Assembly (NCBI GenBank): GCA_949949035.1 | Contig: CATLHJ010000004.1 | Coordinates: forward strand, 1 to 64,000 | DNA from: an uncultured Clostridia bacterium | Lineage (GTDB): Bacteria > Bacillota > Clostridia > Christensenellales > UBA1242 | Direction: 5' to 3' | Length of the DNA stretch: 64,000 bases | Shown here: positions 1-10,099 of the stretch, one piece after another | Numbering within the stretch: the stretch's first letter is position 1 | How the letters are laid out: each line of letters opens with the position of its first letter | Translations under genes and position numbers: made by a program | The notes under the pieces: generated by a model | What the model was told of the DNA's origin: nothing | The model's database searches: none | The model's input: only the letters and a program-made list of their open reading frames with translations

Positions 1-353
1 CCCAACCCCACCGCTATACAGAGCAAATACAAAACAATTACTGACCAAAATGGCCAATGCAAAATTGACAACAAAATAAAAGTGATTAGTGGCAACTGGG
101 CAGTACATGGAATGAATGACAAAAAGAAAGTTAAACGTTTACGCGCTGGGTTGTCACGTACAGCACATATACCCAAAGTCGTACACCCGAAACCAAGACC
201 TACGGCCATCAAATTGTTAACAGGAATGTGCAATAAACGAGCCGTCCAAGATAGCAAGCCACTTTTTTCGATAAAAGATAATACCAAGTACAATAGAAAA
301 ACTTGTGGCAAAAATTCCAGTAATACGCCTAAAATTTCCCATAAAGACGGCAC
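1..353 (-). CDS. FeoB-like gate/nucleoside-recognition membrane protein, N-terminal part (runs off window)
   Basis: Reverse-strand reading from GTG at 353: MPSLWEILGVLLEFLPQVFLLYLVLSFIEKSGLL...GLGFGCTTLGICAVRDNPARKRLTFFLSFIPCTAQLP; resembles FeoB gate motif (GFGC...R...R...PF..C.A.LP). Not in the supplied ORF track as a minus ORF. Confidence 0.55.
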   Translation of the reverse strand, partial: MPSLWEILGVLLEFLPQVFLLYLVLSFIEKSGLLSWTARLLHIPVNNLMAVGLGFGCTTLGICAVRDNPARKRLTFFLSFIPCTAQLPLITFILLSILHWPFWSVIVLYLLCIAVGL

Positions 354-364
354 ATCAATGTATA

Positions 365-1300
365 TTACTTAACTTTAAGTTGTTTGCGTTGTTTCCTGGC
401 TAAACGTGCGCCTTCAAATTGACGGTACATTGGCGCAATTAAAAACATTGATGAATAGGTACCGGCTACTAAACCAATGATAATCGGTAAAGCAAATTCA
501 ATCAAGGTAGGTAAATTCATAATCAAACTGATGATGGTTAACACCAATAATGTTGCCAAAGTTGTTACTACGGTTAAGATTGACCGCACCATAGTACTGC
601 TAATGGCTTTATTTAGCATTTGGTCAAGGGTATAATTTCCCGTATTGTTTTTTTCAAACGTGCGGACACGATCAAAGACCACCAAACTGTTGTTAATTGA
701 GTACGCGATAACCGTTAACAAGGCGGCAATAAAAGACGTATTGATTTCAATACGTAAAATAGCCATCAAGGCGCAAATCATTAGCACATCGTGCGCCAAA
801 GCCAATAAGGCAGTAATACCGGCCGTAATTTTGAAACGGAACAACATATAAATCATTAACCCCGCACAAGCAGCCAATATTGCCCAAAAGACCGTCATCA
901 CTTTTTCGTTACTGGTAGTAGCCTGGATGCTGTCACCCGAAACATAATCATCGCCAAAGTACTCATTTAACTCTTGCAAAATTGCATTATTGCGTTCAGT
1001 ACTACTGGTGTCGTTGAATCGCACCGCAAAGGTAGTAGAACCACTGGTACTTTGCTCTTCGGTGACTGTATATTTAATATTGTATTCGTCCATTTTATCG
1101 GTAACATAGGCTTTAGTCACGGTTTCAGTTTTAGTTATGGTGGCGATTGCTCCACCTGTGAAATCAAGACCGAGATTAAACCCCAAACAAGCAAAAAGGA
1201 TAATACCTACCAACAGAATTACAGCAGGAGCAATAAAGAACCAACGACCGTTACGGGCAAAATTAAAATTAGTTTGTTTGACTTTATCTAACCACTTCAT
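365..1300 (-). CDS. secF: Protein translocase subunit SecF
   Basis: SecF-type N-terminus (GLDFTGGA), RND TM domain with D..R.F; adjacent to secD. Confidence 0.95.
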   Translation of the reverse strand: MKWLDKVKQTNFNFARNGRWFFIAPAVILLVGIILFACLGFNLGLDFTGGAIATITKTETVTKAYVTDKMDEYNIKYTVTEEQSTSGSTTFAVRFNDTSSTERNNAILQELNEYFGDDYVSGDSIQATTSNEKVMTVFWAILAACAGLMIYMLFRFKITAGITALLALAHDVLMICALMAILRIEINTSFIAALLTVIAYSINNSLVVFDRVRTFEKNNTGNYTLDQMLNKAISSTMVRSILTVVTTLATLLVLTIISLIMNLPTLIEFALPIIIGLVAGTYSSMFLIAPMYRQFEGARLARKQRKQLKVK

Positions 1301-2697
1301 TTTGCACCATCCATATTGAGTTTTCGTTTAACGGTCACTGGCGAAGTTTGTTCAATAGCCTTTTGTTCCTCGGGAGTTAATTTGATATTCAAACGTGTAG
1401 CGTTATCAGGGTTAATGTATAAATACAACTTAGCTAAACCACGGGTTACTATCAGCCCCGTAAACATGGAAATTGCCACCCCCAAAGCCAAGGTGATTGC
1501 AAACCCTTTAATTGCTCCATCACTCAAAAAGTACAAGATTACACTGACAATAATGGTGGTAATGTTCGCGTCAACAATGGTCATGATGGTTTTGTTAAAT
1601 CCCGAATGCACCGCTGCTGTCAAACGCTTACCAGTTCGATACTCTTCTTTGATTTGTTCAAAAATTAAGATGTTGGCATCGACCGCCATACCGATGGACA
1701 AAATGATACCCGCGATACCGGGCAAAGTTAATTGAATGGAGTCAATAAGCGCTAGCAAGAAAATAAAGATTACCGTATAAATCAATAACGACAGGTTCGC
1801 CAGCATACCAAAATCACGATAAACAAGGGCCATAATAATAAATACCAAGACCAATCCAATAATTAACGCAATACCACCTGCCGTAATTGCCCCTTCGCCC
1901 AAGGTGGCAGGGATATAACTCATTTCGCTGGCCGTTAAACCAACGGTGTATAAACCTGACTCAATTTGTAACGCAAACGCCTCGGCTTCTTCTTTGGTGT
2001 AAGTACCGGTAATTAAAACCGTACCGTCAGCACCCAAGGTAGCGGCGTTATCATTACTGATTTGTGGGGCACTAATCAGTTTTTCATTGGCATAAATCGC
2101 CATGTATTGCCCGCCAGCATTACTTACTTTTTCACGGAACTTTGCCGTCCCCTCATCAGTAAAAGTTAATTTAATTACGTAATTAGTCGCGTCACTGGGA
2201 TCAACAATTACATCAACTTTACTAACACCATCCCCCGTTAAAAAGACGTTATTCGCATCATAGGGTGTGCTGGTTGTCGCCTGTGATTGCGTGGGTACCA
2301 TAAATTCAATGTTGGCCGGCGTACCAATGGCTTCCATAATGTCTTCGGTATCTTGCATTCCTGGTACTTCTATACGGATTTTATAATTTGGATAAGTACC
2401 CTGTCGGGTTACGGTGGCTTCTAGGTAATTTTTATTATTCAATGTGCGCTGGATGCGACGTATCGTGGCCGCCAATTCGGTATCTAAGTCCGCACTGTCA
2501 ACGTCGGGAGTCACATCATAAACCGCCAAAATACCGCCATTAAGGTCAATGCCCATTTTGCTTTTAATTGCGTTAAAACAACCTACATATTTGACATTGG
2601 TAAACGGAATGGTAAATTCGACAAAACAAAGTACTACTGCTAATAAGACAATAACACCAATTACACAAAACTTAACAATGGCTTTGTTTTTACTCAT
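1297..2697 (-). CDS. secD: Protein translocase subunit SecD
   Basis: GIDLNGGI.., AVDANILIFEQIKEE; start taken as MSKNKAIVK (ATG 2697) because a promoter lies just upstream; the ORF track start at 2727 overlaps the -10 box. Confidence 0.93.
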   Translation of the reverse strand: MSKNKAIVKFCVIGVIVLLAVVLCFVEFTIPFTNVKYVGCFNAIKSKMGIDLNGGILAVYDVTPDVDSADLDTELAATIRRIQRTLNNKNYLEATVTRQGTYPNYKIRIEVPGMQDTEDIMEAIGTPANIEFMVPTQSQATTSTPYDANNVFLTGDGVSKVDVIVDPSDATNYVIKLTFTDEGTAKFREKVSNAGGQYMAIYANEKLISAPQISNDNAATLGADGTVLITGTYTKEEAEAFALQIESGLYTVGLTASEMSYIPATLGEGAITAGGIALIIGLVLVFIIMALVYRDFGMLANLSLLIYTVIFIFLLALIDSIQLTLPGIAGIILSIGMAVDANILIFEQIKEEYRTGKRLTAAVHSGFNKTIMTIVDANITTIIVSVILYFLSDGAIKGFAITLALGVAISMFTGLIVTRGLAKLYLYINPDNATRLNIKLTPEEQKAIEQTSPVTVKRKLNMDGAK

Positions 2698-2706
2698 ATA
2701 ATTCCC

Positions 2707-2735
2707 ATTATACGCTAGTTTTTGCATAACAACAA
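2707..2735 (-). promoter_or_regulatory. Promoter of secD: TTGTTG-17-TATAAT, 9 nt before ATG (leaderless candidate)
   Basis: Complement of caacaa 2730-2735 and attata 2707-2712. Confidence 0.6.
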
Positions 2736-2787
2736 GTTAATTATTGCCCAGTTTAATTTTTCTTGACGCTTGCCATCGCTACTGAAT

Positions 2788-5700
2788 TTAGCGAACCAGA
2801 AGCGAATCAACATTGCCGGTACCGACACAACGAATAACTACGCTGTGACGACGATAACTTAGATTAGGCACCATCATCACCATGGTATCCGCGTCAATAG
2901 CGACGGCCGTTAAAGGGCGACATTGTCCGTCAATATAAATTTGTAAGTCAGCACCATAATGATTAGAAACTACCACACCAAATTGTGAACCCGTAAAGGA
3001 ACAACGAACTTCTGCACCGCGGGTGCCGACATAAACATGACCAAAGGTTGCCCTTGTTGGTGTGTAGTGCCAATCTCCAAAATATTGTAAACCGTCATTA
3101 TCAGGTGTAATATGATGATAAGTCACTTCACCAATTTTATAAGTATATTCCGGTGTGTAAAAATGCGGTGCCGAAAAACGCTGTGGGAATTCGTAAGTTA
3201 AGCGGTAAGCCGTGGCATAATTTGGCGTACCAGTTGGCTCAATGGGTTGTGGATTAGTGGCTTCGTCAACTGGGACTTCGTTCCCATTTTGGTCATAATA
3301 GACCGTATCGCCGTTTTCGTTTACGTGAGCGGTATAAGTTGGCATAGTCCATGCTTTAATGCCTAAACCGATAAAACTGTTGCGTTTACTGCCGGTAGCG
3401 GTTGGCACCACCATTACTTCCTTGAAATAAAGCCACGCACTTTTCGTCACAGTTACGTCATAATAGGTACTTTGGTTGTTAACAATAAAATTAGGTGATT
3501 CGGGGTTAATAGTCGAATCAACATAAGCACCTAATTCATAATGCACATTATCTAACGAAACGAATAAGGCGCAACTCCCCCGCCCACGCAGATAAACGCG
3601 ATACTTCCCAGCTTCCGGAAGATATAACTTACCACGTATTTCCATGACCTGTCTTTTATTGATTTGGTCAGCGGATAACCAAATATCAGTATTACTGTTC
3701 TGCGCCACGTTAGTATTATCAATGATAGTAACGTTGGTAGCACCCGCATATTGAGTCTGATATAAAGTGCGCGCATCGTAATCGGTCACATCGTGGTCAA
3801 AAGTATAAATGGTACGTTCCAAAACATTCTTTTTCGTTTCGTGCGTTTGTTGTAATTCCAAAATCAAATCAACATCTTCCAGCGGTTTACCGTTGTAGGT
3901 ACGTTGTCCATCTTTGGTCATAATTTCCAAGGTTACGTAAATTTTACCCGAACGCAAAACTCCATTAGGTAAAAAACGATAAATGTTTTCACCAGTTTGT
4001 TGCAAAGTACCATTCAAACCCAGACCGTACACTTTTTTTACGCGGTAGGTAAAATCTTTGGCGATCACGATACTGCCGCCAGTGTATTGTCCATCTTTAT
4101 TTAGGGTGTACGGATTAAGGTCAATAGTAAAATCTTGACCATACGGGATAACGTATGGCTGCATGGTTTGAATTTGACGATGTTGCCTGTCGTAGTCATA
4201 AGTGCGTCCCGTTTGATAGACGCAAGACACGGGCACAAACAGTGGATAATCGTTAGCGGCAAGATTCAATTTTCCGCTATACTTTTCAATCAGTTGCGCG
4301 TAATAAGAAAAATCTTGATGAGTGATTTTTGCCCATTGATTTAAATAATTATTACCCCAGTAACCGCCCGTGGTTTTAATAAAAGCGTCCTGACCGAAGT
4401 TATGGAGTAACGTCGAGTAGACAGCCAAGCCATTGGTATCGGTAATGTTACCCTGGTTAACGCGATTTAAGGCCCACGTGGCACTGGTGTATTGGTTCCA
4501 CCCCGAAAAGCCAGCCCCACCGAAATTGCCAATTTGTCGTGCCGCCGAAATATTGGTAAACAAACTGTAAGTTACTAGATTCAAAGCATTGTTCGTTACT
4601 TCTCCTGTATAACCGACACCATAATTTTGGTAATTGTGGTGGTATTCGTGCAAATTACCCCAAGTTCCCGAAGTGACGAACGATTGATAATCAAGGGCAT
4701 CGCGAAACCAGCCAGCGGGACAGTTCACCGACCAACGACCAGGGAAAGCCACCGCAGCTCCCGCGGCAACAAACGGGTCATACAAAAACACTACCCCGTG
4801 ATCGGCCACTCGGTTGGTTACCAAACTGATTTTTTCCCATAACGAAGCAATGCGATACATTGCTTCGTAAGTCATGTTTTGTGCATAACTTTTTGGTCCA
4901 GAAAGCAACACCCCTGTTGACCAAATTTCTAGATCAAAATACGGCGCCGACGATTGCGCATACGTGGCGTATTCTTCTGGGGTAGTTACCCCTAAAATGA
5001 AATGTTGATAATTAACGGCACCACTAATTGTCACGGAATAAGTTTTCGCTTCATCACGAACGTAAATCGGCCCACCCAAAAAGGAGCCAATGTACCCCGT
5101 CCAAGTTTGAGTTGTAGCGTCATAGACGGCAGTGTTGCAGTTGATTGACAAAGTGTTCAGTATTACTGGCATGCGGTTAAAATCACGTGCTAACCAAATA
5201 TTGTTGGCTTGCCCATTATATAAGGCCTGCCCAATATGAAAAGTCAAGCCACCCGTGGCCTGCATCGCCGCGTCAGAAAGTTCAACTTTGATTACTTCTC
5301 CGGCCGGCGCATAAAGCCCAGTTACTTCGTAATAGTTATTATAGGTACGTGGCGAAAAAGTCAGTTGTTTAATCACCCCCATTTCATTGTTGGACACATT
5401 ACCACCATACATACCTTTCGCCGCTGTGTGTTCGTACAATTTACGCCCCAGTGCTGTGGGTGTGGCTCGCGTGCCAGTATATAAACTACCATCAACATCA
5501 AGCCAGTCGTAAGTACCGCTGGCATTTCGCGTTTCTTTACCACACAGTAAATTATTTTCAGCCAAAACATCGCTCTTTAGTCCGGACGCAAAACCACCTT
5601 TACCATAAACGGGATAAGCGGACAAATGCTTTTCGCTACCGACTTCCGGCACTGGTTTTAGCCGTTCGGTGGTACACAAGACAGTACTGCTGGTACCAAC

Positions 5701-5883
5701 TTTGCTGTAAGTTTTATAAGCTAGGTCGTATTCATTACCCACTCGCCCGTTATGAACCGCATACAAAATTAACAAAGACAGGAAGAAAATAAAAACGCAA
5801 ATAATTGTCGATGCACAAATCACGAACCAACGGTTGCCACGGTAATACCAGTAATCACGAATTTGTAACTTCTGCAACTTCAT
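2788..5883 (-). CDS. Large membrane-anchored M60-like (enhancin-type) metallopeptidase
   Basis: N-terminal TM anchor; HEYHHN zinc motif (HExxH) followed by GEVTNN; C-terminal beta-rich carbohydrate-binding-like modules. Confidence 0.7.
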   Translation of the reverse strand: MKLQKLQIRDYWYYRGNRWFVICASTIICVFIFFLSLLILYAVHNGRVGNEYDLAYKTYSKVGTSSTVLCTTERLKPVPEVGSEKHLSAYPVYGKGGFASGLKSDVLAENNLLCGKETRNASGTYDWLDVDGSLYTGTRATPTALGRKLYEHTAAKGMYGGNVSNNEMGVIKQLTFSPRTYNNYYEVTGLYAPAGEVIKVELSDAAMQATGGLTFHIGQALYNGQANNIWLARDFNRMPVILNTLSINCNTAVYDATTQTWTGYIGSFLGGPIYVRDEAKTYSVTISGAVNYQHFILGVTTPEEYATYAQSSAPYFDLEIWSTGVLLSGPKSYAQNMTYEAMYRIASLWEKISLVTNRVADHGVVFLYDPFVAAGAAVAFPGRWSVNCPAGWFRDALDYQSFVTSGTWGNLHEYHHNYQNYGVGYTGEVTNNALNLVTYSLFTNISAARQIGNFGGAGFSGWNQYTSATWALNRVNQGNITDTNGLAVYSTLLHNFGQDAFIKTTGGYWGNNYLNQWAKITHQDFSYYAQLIEKYSGKLNLAANDYPLFVPVSCVYQTGRTYDYDRQHRQIQTMQPYVIPYGQDFTIDLNPYTLNKDGQYTGGSIVIAKDFTYRVKKVYGLGLNGTLQQTGENIYRFLPNGVLRSGKIYVTLEIMTKDGQRTYNGKPLEDVDLILELQQTHETKKNVLERTIYTFDHDVTDYDARTLYQTQYAGATNVTIIDNTNVAQNSNTDIWLSADQINKRQVMEIRGKLYLPEAGKYRVYLRGRGSCALFVSLDNVHYELGAYVDSTINPESPNFIVNNQSTYYDVTVTKSAWLYFKEVMVVPTATGSKRNSFIGLGIKAWTMPTYTAHVNENGDTVYYDQNGNEVPVDEATNPQPIEPTGTPNYATAYRLTYEFPQRFSAPHFYTPEYTYKIGEVTYHHITPDNDGLQYFGDWHYTPTRATFGHVYVGTRGAEVRCSFTGSQFGVVVSNHYGADLQIYIDGQCRPLTAVAIDADTMVMMVPNLSYRRHSVVIRCVGTGNVDSLLVR

Positions 5884-5952
5884 AATTAACTATAATATAG
5901 TATGTGAAAACTATTTCTTTGTAAAGTGCATATATGGTAATATATATTAAAG

Positions 5953-6849
5953 ATGGGGTTAGCAAAATTATTCTTTCGTTTTTTTGACTTGCTGTCCCGT
6001 TCGGCAATTAACCCCTATCATTTGAAAGAAATTACCAAAGTTGCCAACCAACAATGTGATTATTACTATCTACCGAATAACAACAAACGATTACCCATTA
6101 TCATCAACCTTCATGGCGGAGGTTTTGTAGCAGGTGACAAAAAATACCGTCGTTATTGGTGCGAAATATTAGCCAAAGAAGGATGGTTTGTAATCAACGC
6201 CAATTACCGTCTTTGCCCCGAAGTTACAATTATCGAACAAATCAAGGACGTTTGGCAAATTATGGAAAACCTGCCTCAACTGGCCGAACGTTTTCCCATC
6301 GATTCCGACCAAGTAGTCGTTACTGGCGATTCGGCGGGGGCTTTCTTAGCTGGCTATTTACTTGCGTTACAAACTAACCCCACTTTACGTACGCGACTAG
6401 GCTTATCAAAAACCAACCAAGCGCGTATTATTGGGGCAATGTTGTTTTGTGGTATTTACGATTTTAACGCCCTGCTTAACGACCCTAAACGGTGGCACTC
6501 GGGGTTAGTTAAGGATATTGCCCAAAGTATAACGGGAGTCAAGTACCGCCAATTAAACGCCACCGATTATCAGTACGCTGATGTCTTAACGTTATTACCT
6601 TATATTAACGCGGCTTGGTGTCCTGTACAAGTCTTCTACGCCAAGCGTGATTATTTCGTAAAAGGACAAGGGGAACTGCTGTTTCAAGCCTTACAGGAAC
6701 ATCAAATTCCCGTCGAACAACATTACACCAAAAATTTATGGGATAATCATTGTTATCATTTATATTTCCGTACTAAGATATCTAAAAAGACAGTAAAATT
6801 GGTGAAACAATTTTTAAGCAATTTAACAACCACTGCGCCAGTAATTTGA
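5953..6849 (+). CDS. Alpha/beta hydrolase (esterase/lipase)
   Basis: HGGGFVAGD oxyanion motif, GDSAGA nucleophile elbow. Confidence 0.85.
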   Translation: MGLAKLFFRFFDLLSRSAINPYHLKEITKVANQQCDYYYLPNNNKRLPIIINLHGGGFVAGDKKYRRYWCEILAKEGWFVINANYRLCPEVTIIEQIKDVWQIMENLPQLAERFPIDSDQVVVTGDSAGAFLAGYLLALQTNPTLRTRLGLSKTNQARIIGAMLFCGIYDFNALLNDPKRWHSGLVKDIAQSITGVKYRQLNATDYQYADVLTLLPYINAAWCPVQVFYAKRDYFVKGQGELLFQALQEHQIPVEQHYTKNLWDNHCYHLYFRTKISKKTVKLVKQFLSNLTTTAPVI

Positions 6850-6885
6850 CATTACCCAAACTATAACCTACACTCCTAACCAGCA

Positions 6886-7839
6886 ATGAATATATTTTGG
6901 GCAATTTCCATTTTCGTCATTGGTATTATCATGTTGATCTTTTGCGGAGACTGGTTTGTTGGCGCCGCCAGTTGGATTGCCCGTGCTATCAAAATTCCAC
7001 CATTTATTGTCGGGGCAACTATTGTCAGTTTTGCTACCACTTTACCAGAAATGATTGTGTCATTGATTGCCAGTGTACAAGGCAAGAACGACATGGCCAT
7101 CGGTAACGCAGTCGGTTCAGTTAGTGCCAATACTGGTTTAATCATGGCCATAGCGTTTGTGTTTATGACCGTCTGCACTCCACGTAAGGATTATTGGAAG
7201 CAGATTACCCTACTATTACTGGCCAGTGCGATATTGTGGGTTGGTTGCTTAACGGGAACTCTGTCGTTGTGGGCCAGCATTGTCTTAATGGCAATTTTCG
7301 TGGTGGCTATGGTTTGCAACATCATGGACGCCCGACGTAACACTACTCCCGAAACCGTATCCGCACCGTTAGTTATCACCAAAAAAGACACCGCCAAAAA
7401 CATTGTTTTATTTATTGTTGGTGCGGTTGGCATCGTAGTTGGCTCTAACCTGTTAATCAATGGCGGTTCGACCATTGCCGAAAGTTTGGGTATCCCAGAA
7501 CGCATAATTGGGATAACGATGGTAGCAATTGGCACATCGTTACCGGAATTAGTTACTACCCTGACCGCTATCCGCAAAAAAGAAGCCAGTCTTTCCGTCG
7601 GCAATATTATCGGTGCCAACATCATCGATTTGTCGCTAATTTTACCGATTTGTAGTTTTGTTTCGGGAGAAGCCTTCACCGTTTCCACCCAATGCTTACA
7701 CTTCGACTTTCCTGCCTGCCTCTTAATCTGTGTGGTTGCCTTAATGCCATTACTGTTTAAGCAACGAGCCAGCAAATGGCAAGGAGTATTGTTGTTAACC
7801 GGATACTTAACCTACTTGATTATTAGTAGTATCTTTTAA
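6886..7839 (+). CDS. Calcium/sodium antiporter (CaCA family, YrbG-like)
   Basis: Two internal repeats: ATTLPEMIVSLIAS...GNAVGSVSANTGL and GTSLPELVTTLTAIRKKEASLSVGNIIGANIIDL. Confidence 0.9.
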   Translation: MNIFWAISIFVIGIIMLIFCGDWFVGAASWIARAIKIPPFIVGATIVSFATTLPEMIVSLIASVQGKNDMAIGNAVGSVSANTGLIMAIAFVFMTVCTPRKDYWKQITLLLLASAILWVGCLTGTLSLWASIVLMAIFVVAMVCNIMDARRNTTPETVSAPLVITKKDTAKNIVLFIVGAVGIVVGSNLLINGGSTIAESLGIPERIIGITMVAIGTSLPELVTTLTAIRKKEASLSVGNIIGANIIDLSLILPICSFVSGEAFTVSTQCLHFDFPACLLICVVALMPLLFKQRASKWQGVLLLTGYLTYLIISSIF

Positions 7840-9350
7840 CGCTGACAAATGGCATAATTTTCCGTTTGATAATAAATGTCGTAAGCGTCACTGTCCCAAT
7901 TTTCAAAATCCGTTACTTTGATGATTAAATAAGCGTTTTCCGTTTTGGCAAATTCAATTTCCCCACCGGTATTTAAGTAGTGATCAGTATGCCATTCAAA
8001 AACCAATAATTCTGCACGTTCTAACTCTGTACTTTCAGCATCTTGATAGAAATAGGTTGTTTCATCAGCAACCGGTAATTGGCGAATTAGGTCTTGCAAT
8101 TCGTGCGTGGACTTAATTGAACAGATGTTATAAGTATTAAACCCCGCCAAGAACATAACCACGGCGACCAAAAACACCACCAATGCGCGTTTAACTAACT
8201 CATAACTTTGCGAATTTTGCCAAATTCCAACCGATTTTACCGCACCAAACATAATCAATGGTACACAGTGTGGCCAAATGTACCATTCAATTTTTGTACG
8301 TGCCAAACCATAGACAGTATAAATGCTAATCATACTAAACAACGCCAATTTTTCAAGATTGGTTAATTTTTGTTTCTTGACCAATTTTATAATGACGGTA
8401 ACAATTAGTAACAGTCCACAAATGGTTATCATATTATCGTATAAAATGGTGAACGGAAGATAAACAAAGAAGTTAGTTGAGTGTTCCTCAATGACATTAG
8501 TCGAACGTTTGAAAACATCGTACACCAACATTTCTTTAATAAATTGCCAGCCATCAAACGACACCCGTGCCACCAGCCAAATTAAAATTGGTGACAATGT
8601 TACCGCCGCAACCGTTAAGTATTGCCACCACTTAATTTTAGCAAAACCCTTGGTAAAGATTAAATAAAGGAAGATAATGGGTAACAGCAGTACCGCGTGA
8701 TAACTTTTGGTTAAAAACGCTAACGCTACCATTAACCCCGACAAATGCAACCAATTACTGTTTTCACTAGATAAATATAACGCAATCAAACAGACCCCTA
8801 CGAACAGGATAAATAACGCATCGGGGTCGCCATTACGCACGAAGTGATCGGCAAAATAAAAGTAACACGCCGCAAACATAAATACAGACAACAGACTGGC
8901 CATACTGTTAAATTTCTTTTTTAAGAAAACAGCCACGATGATTGCCAAAGTTAAATACGCTAACGCCGAGAAAAAACGTAACCCCCAAGCGTTATAGCCA
9001 AAAATGCGGTAACCTAACATGATAAAGTAAAACGATAAAGGTGGTTTCAAATTCCAATAATCAACTTTACCATTATACGTGTTAGCAATATAATTACCCT
9101 CTTTCATCATTTCGTAAGCATTTACGCCATGCCGTCCCTCATCCGACGACAAGATTGGTGCTGCGTCTAAACGAAAAAAACACAAAAAAGTCAAGACACC
9201 AATTGCTAACGCAAAAAACCACCAAAAATAACGATCGACAAAAACATTAAAATCAAACTTGGTTTTACTCACCGATGTAGTTATTGAATCATTAGTCGAC
9301 GTAACCTTGGTAGTTTTAGTCACCTGCTGCTCCTCTTTAATCATTGGCAT
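7836..9350 (-). CDS. Glycosyltransferase family 39 (ArnT/PMT-like) membrane protein
   Basis: DEGRHGVNAYEMMKEGNYIANTYNGKVDYWNLKPPLSFY motif, multi-TM. Confidence 0.85.
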   Translation of the reverse strand: MPMIKEEQQVTKTTKVTSTNDSITTSVSKTKFDFNVFVDRYFWWFFALAIGVLTFLCFFRLDAAPILSSDEGRHGVNAYEMMKEGNYIANTYNGKVDYWNLKPPLSFYFIMLGYRIFGYNAWGLRFFSALAYLTLAIIVAVFLKKKFNSMASLLSVFMFAACYFYFADHFVRNGDPDALFILFVGVCLIALYLSSENSNWLHLSGLMVALAFLTKSYHAVLLLPIIFLYLIFTKGFAKIKWWQYLTVAAVTLSPILIWLVARVSFDGWQFIKEMLVYDVFKRSTNVIEEHSTNFFVYLPFTILYDNMITICGLLLIVTVIIKLVKKQKLTNLEKLALFSMISIYTVYGLARTKIEWYIWPHCVPLIMFGAVKSVGIWQNSQSYELVKRALVVFLVAVVMFLAGFNTYNICSIKSTHELQDLIRQLPVADETTYFYQDAESTELERAELLVFEWHTDHYLNTGGEIEFAKTENAYLIIKVTDFENWDSDAYDIYYQTENYAICQR

Positions 9351-10086
9351 TTAGTCCATCTTGTAATGAATGTAGAGTATCAATAACTTCACTGGTCATG
9401 TGACTGATATTTTCTAACGGTTTACTTTCTCCAGCCAAGATCAAAATGTCACCCGCCAACATTTGTGTTTCGGGTTCTACCGAAATCACCGTAGCAGCCC
9501 GTTTAATAAAGATGATGGAAACTTTAAATTTTTTACGTACGTCCAACTCCACAATTGTTTTGTTTTGCCAATTATCCGGTACTGGAACTTCCACAATCTT
9601 AAAGTTATCCGCCAAATTAAAAATCTCGTTCAGACTGGGGTTAGTTAAAACATTAGCCACTTTCTTGCCCATAAAGACTTCGGGATAAACCACCATGTCG
9701 GCCCCAATACGTTCCAATATTTTTTTGTTTTGTTCTGTGTTGGAACGTGCCACCACATAGCCCACCCCCAATTCCTTGCAAATATAGGTTACCAAAATGC
9801 TAGCCTGTAAGTTATCACCGATGCAGTTAATCGCACAATCAAAGTTTTGCACACCTAACGAATGCAAAACGTCATTCCCCGTTGCGTCCGCCACAACCGC
9901 CCCAGTGACCAGACCTTCCATTTGGTTCACGACTTCACGGTTAGTGTCAATGACTAAAACTTCTTTGCCGAGACTGGCCAAAGTAGTAGCCACACTTTTA
10001 CCAAAGCGCCCTAAACCAATGACCACAAATTGGTTCATTTTTTTTTCGATTTTTTTGGTTTCATTTTTAACTTCGTTATTGTCCAT
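9337..10086 (-). CDS. trkA: Potassium uptake protein TrkA/KtrA
   Basis: GLGRFGKSVATTLASLGKEVLVID Rossmann NAD motif, TrkA-N and TrkA-C organisation. Confidence 0.92.
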   Translation of the reverse strand: MDNNEVKNETKKIEKKMNQFVVIGLGRFGKSVATTLASLGKEVLVIDTNREVVNQMEGLVTGAVVADATGNDVLHSLGVQNFDCAINCIGDNLQASILVTYICKELGVGYVVARSNTEQNKKILERIGADMVVYPEVFMGKKVANVLTNPSLNEIFNLADNFKIVEVPVPDNWQNKTIVELDVRKKFKVSIIFIKRAATVISVEPETQMLAGDILILAGESKPLENISHMTSEVIDTLHSLQDGLNAND

Positions 10087-10099
10087 TTTTACTCCTTAA

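Noticed and set aside
82-372. Plus-strand ORF of 96 aa at the window start
   Set aside because: Antisense to a hydrophobic FeoB-like reading frame; composition looks like a reverse-strand artefact.
7191-7775. 194-aa minus ORF opposite the antiporter
   Set aside because: Antisense shadow ORF of a well-supported CaCA gene.
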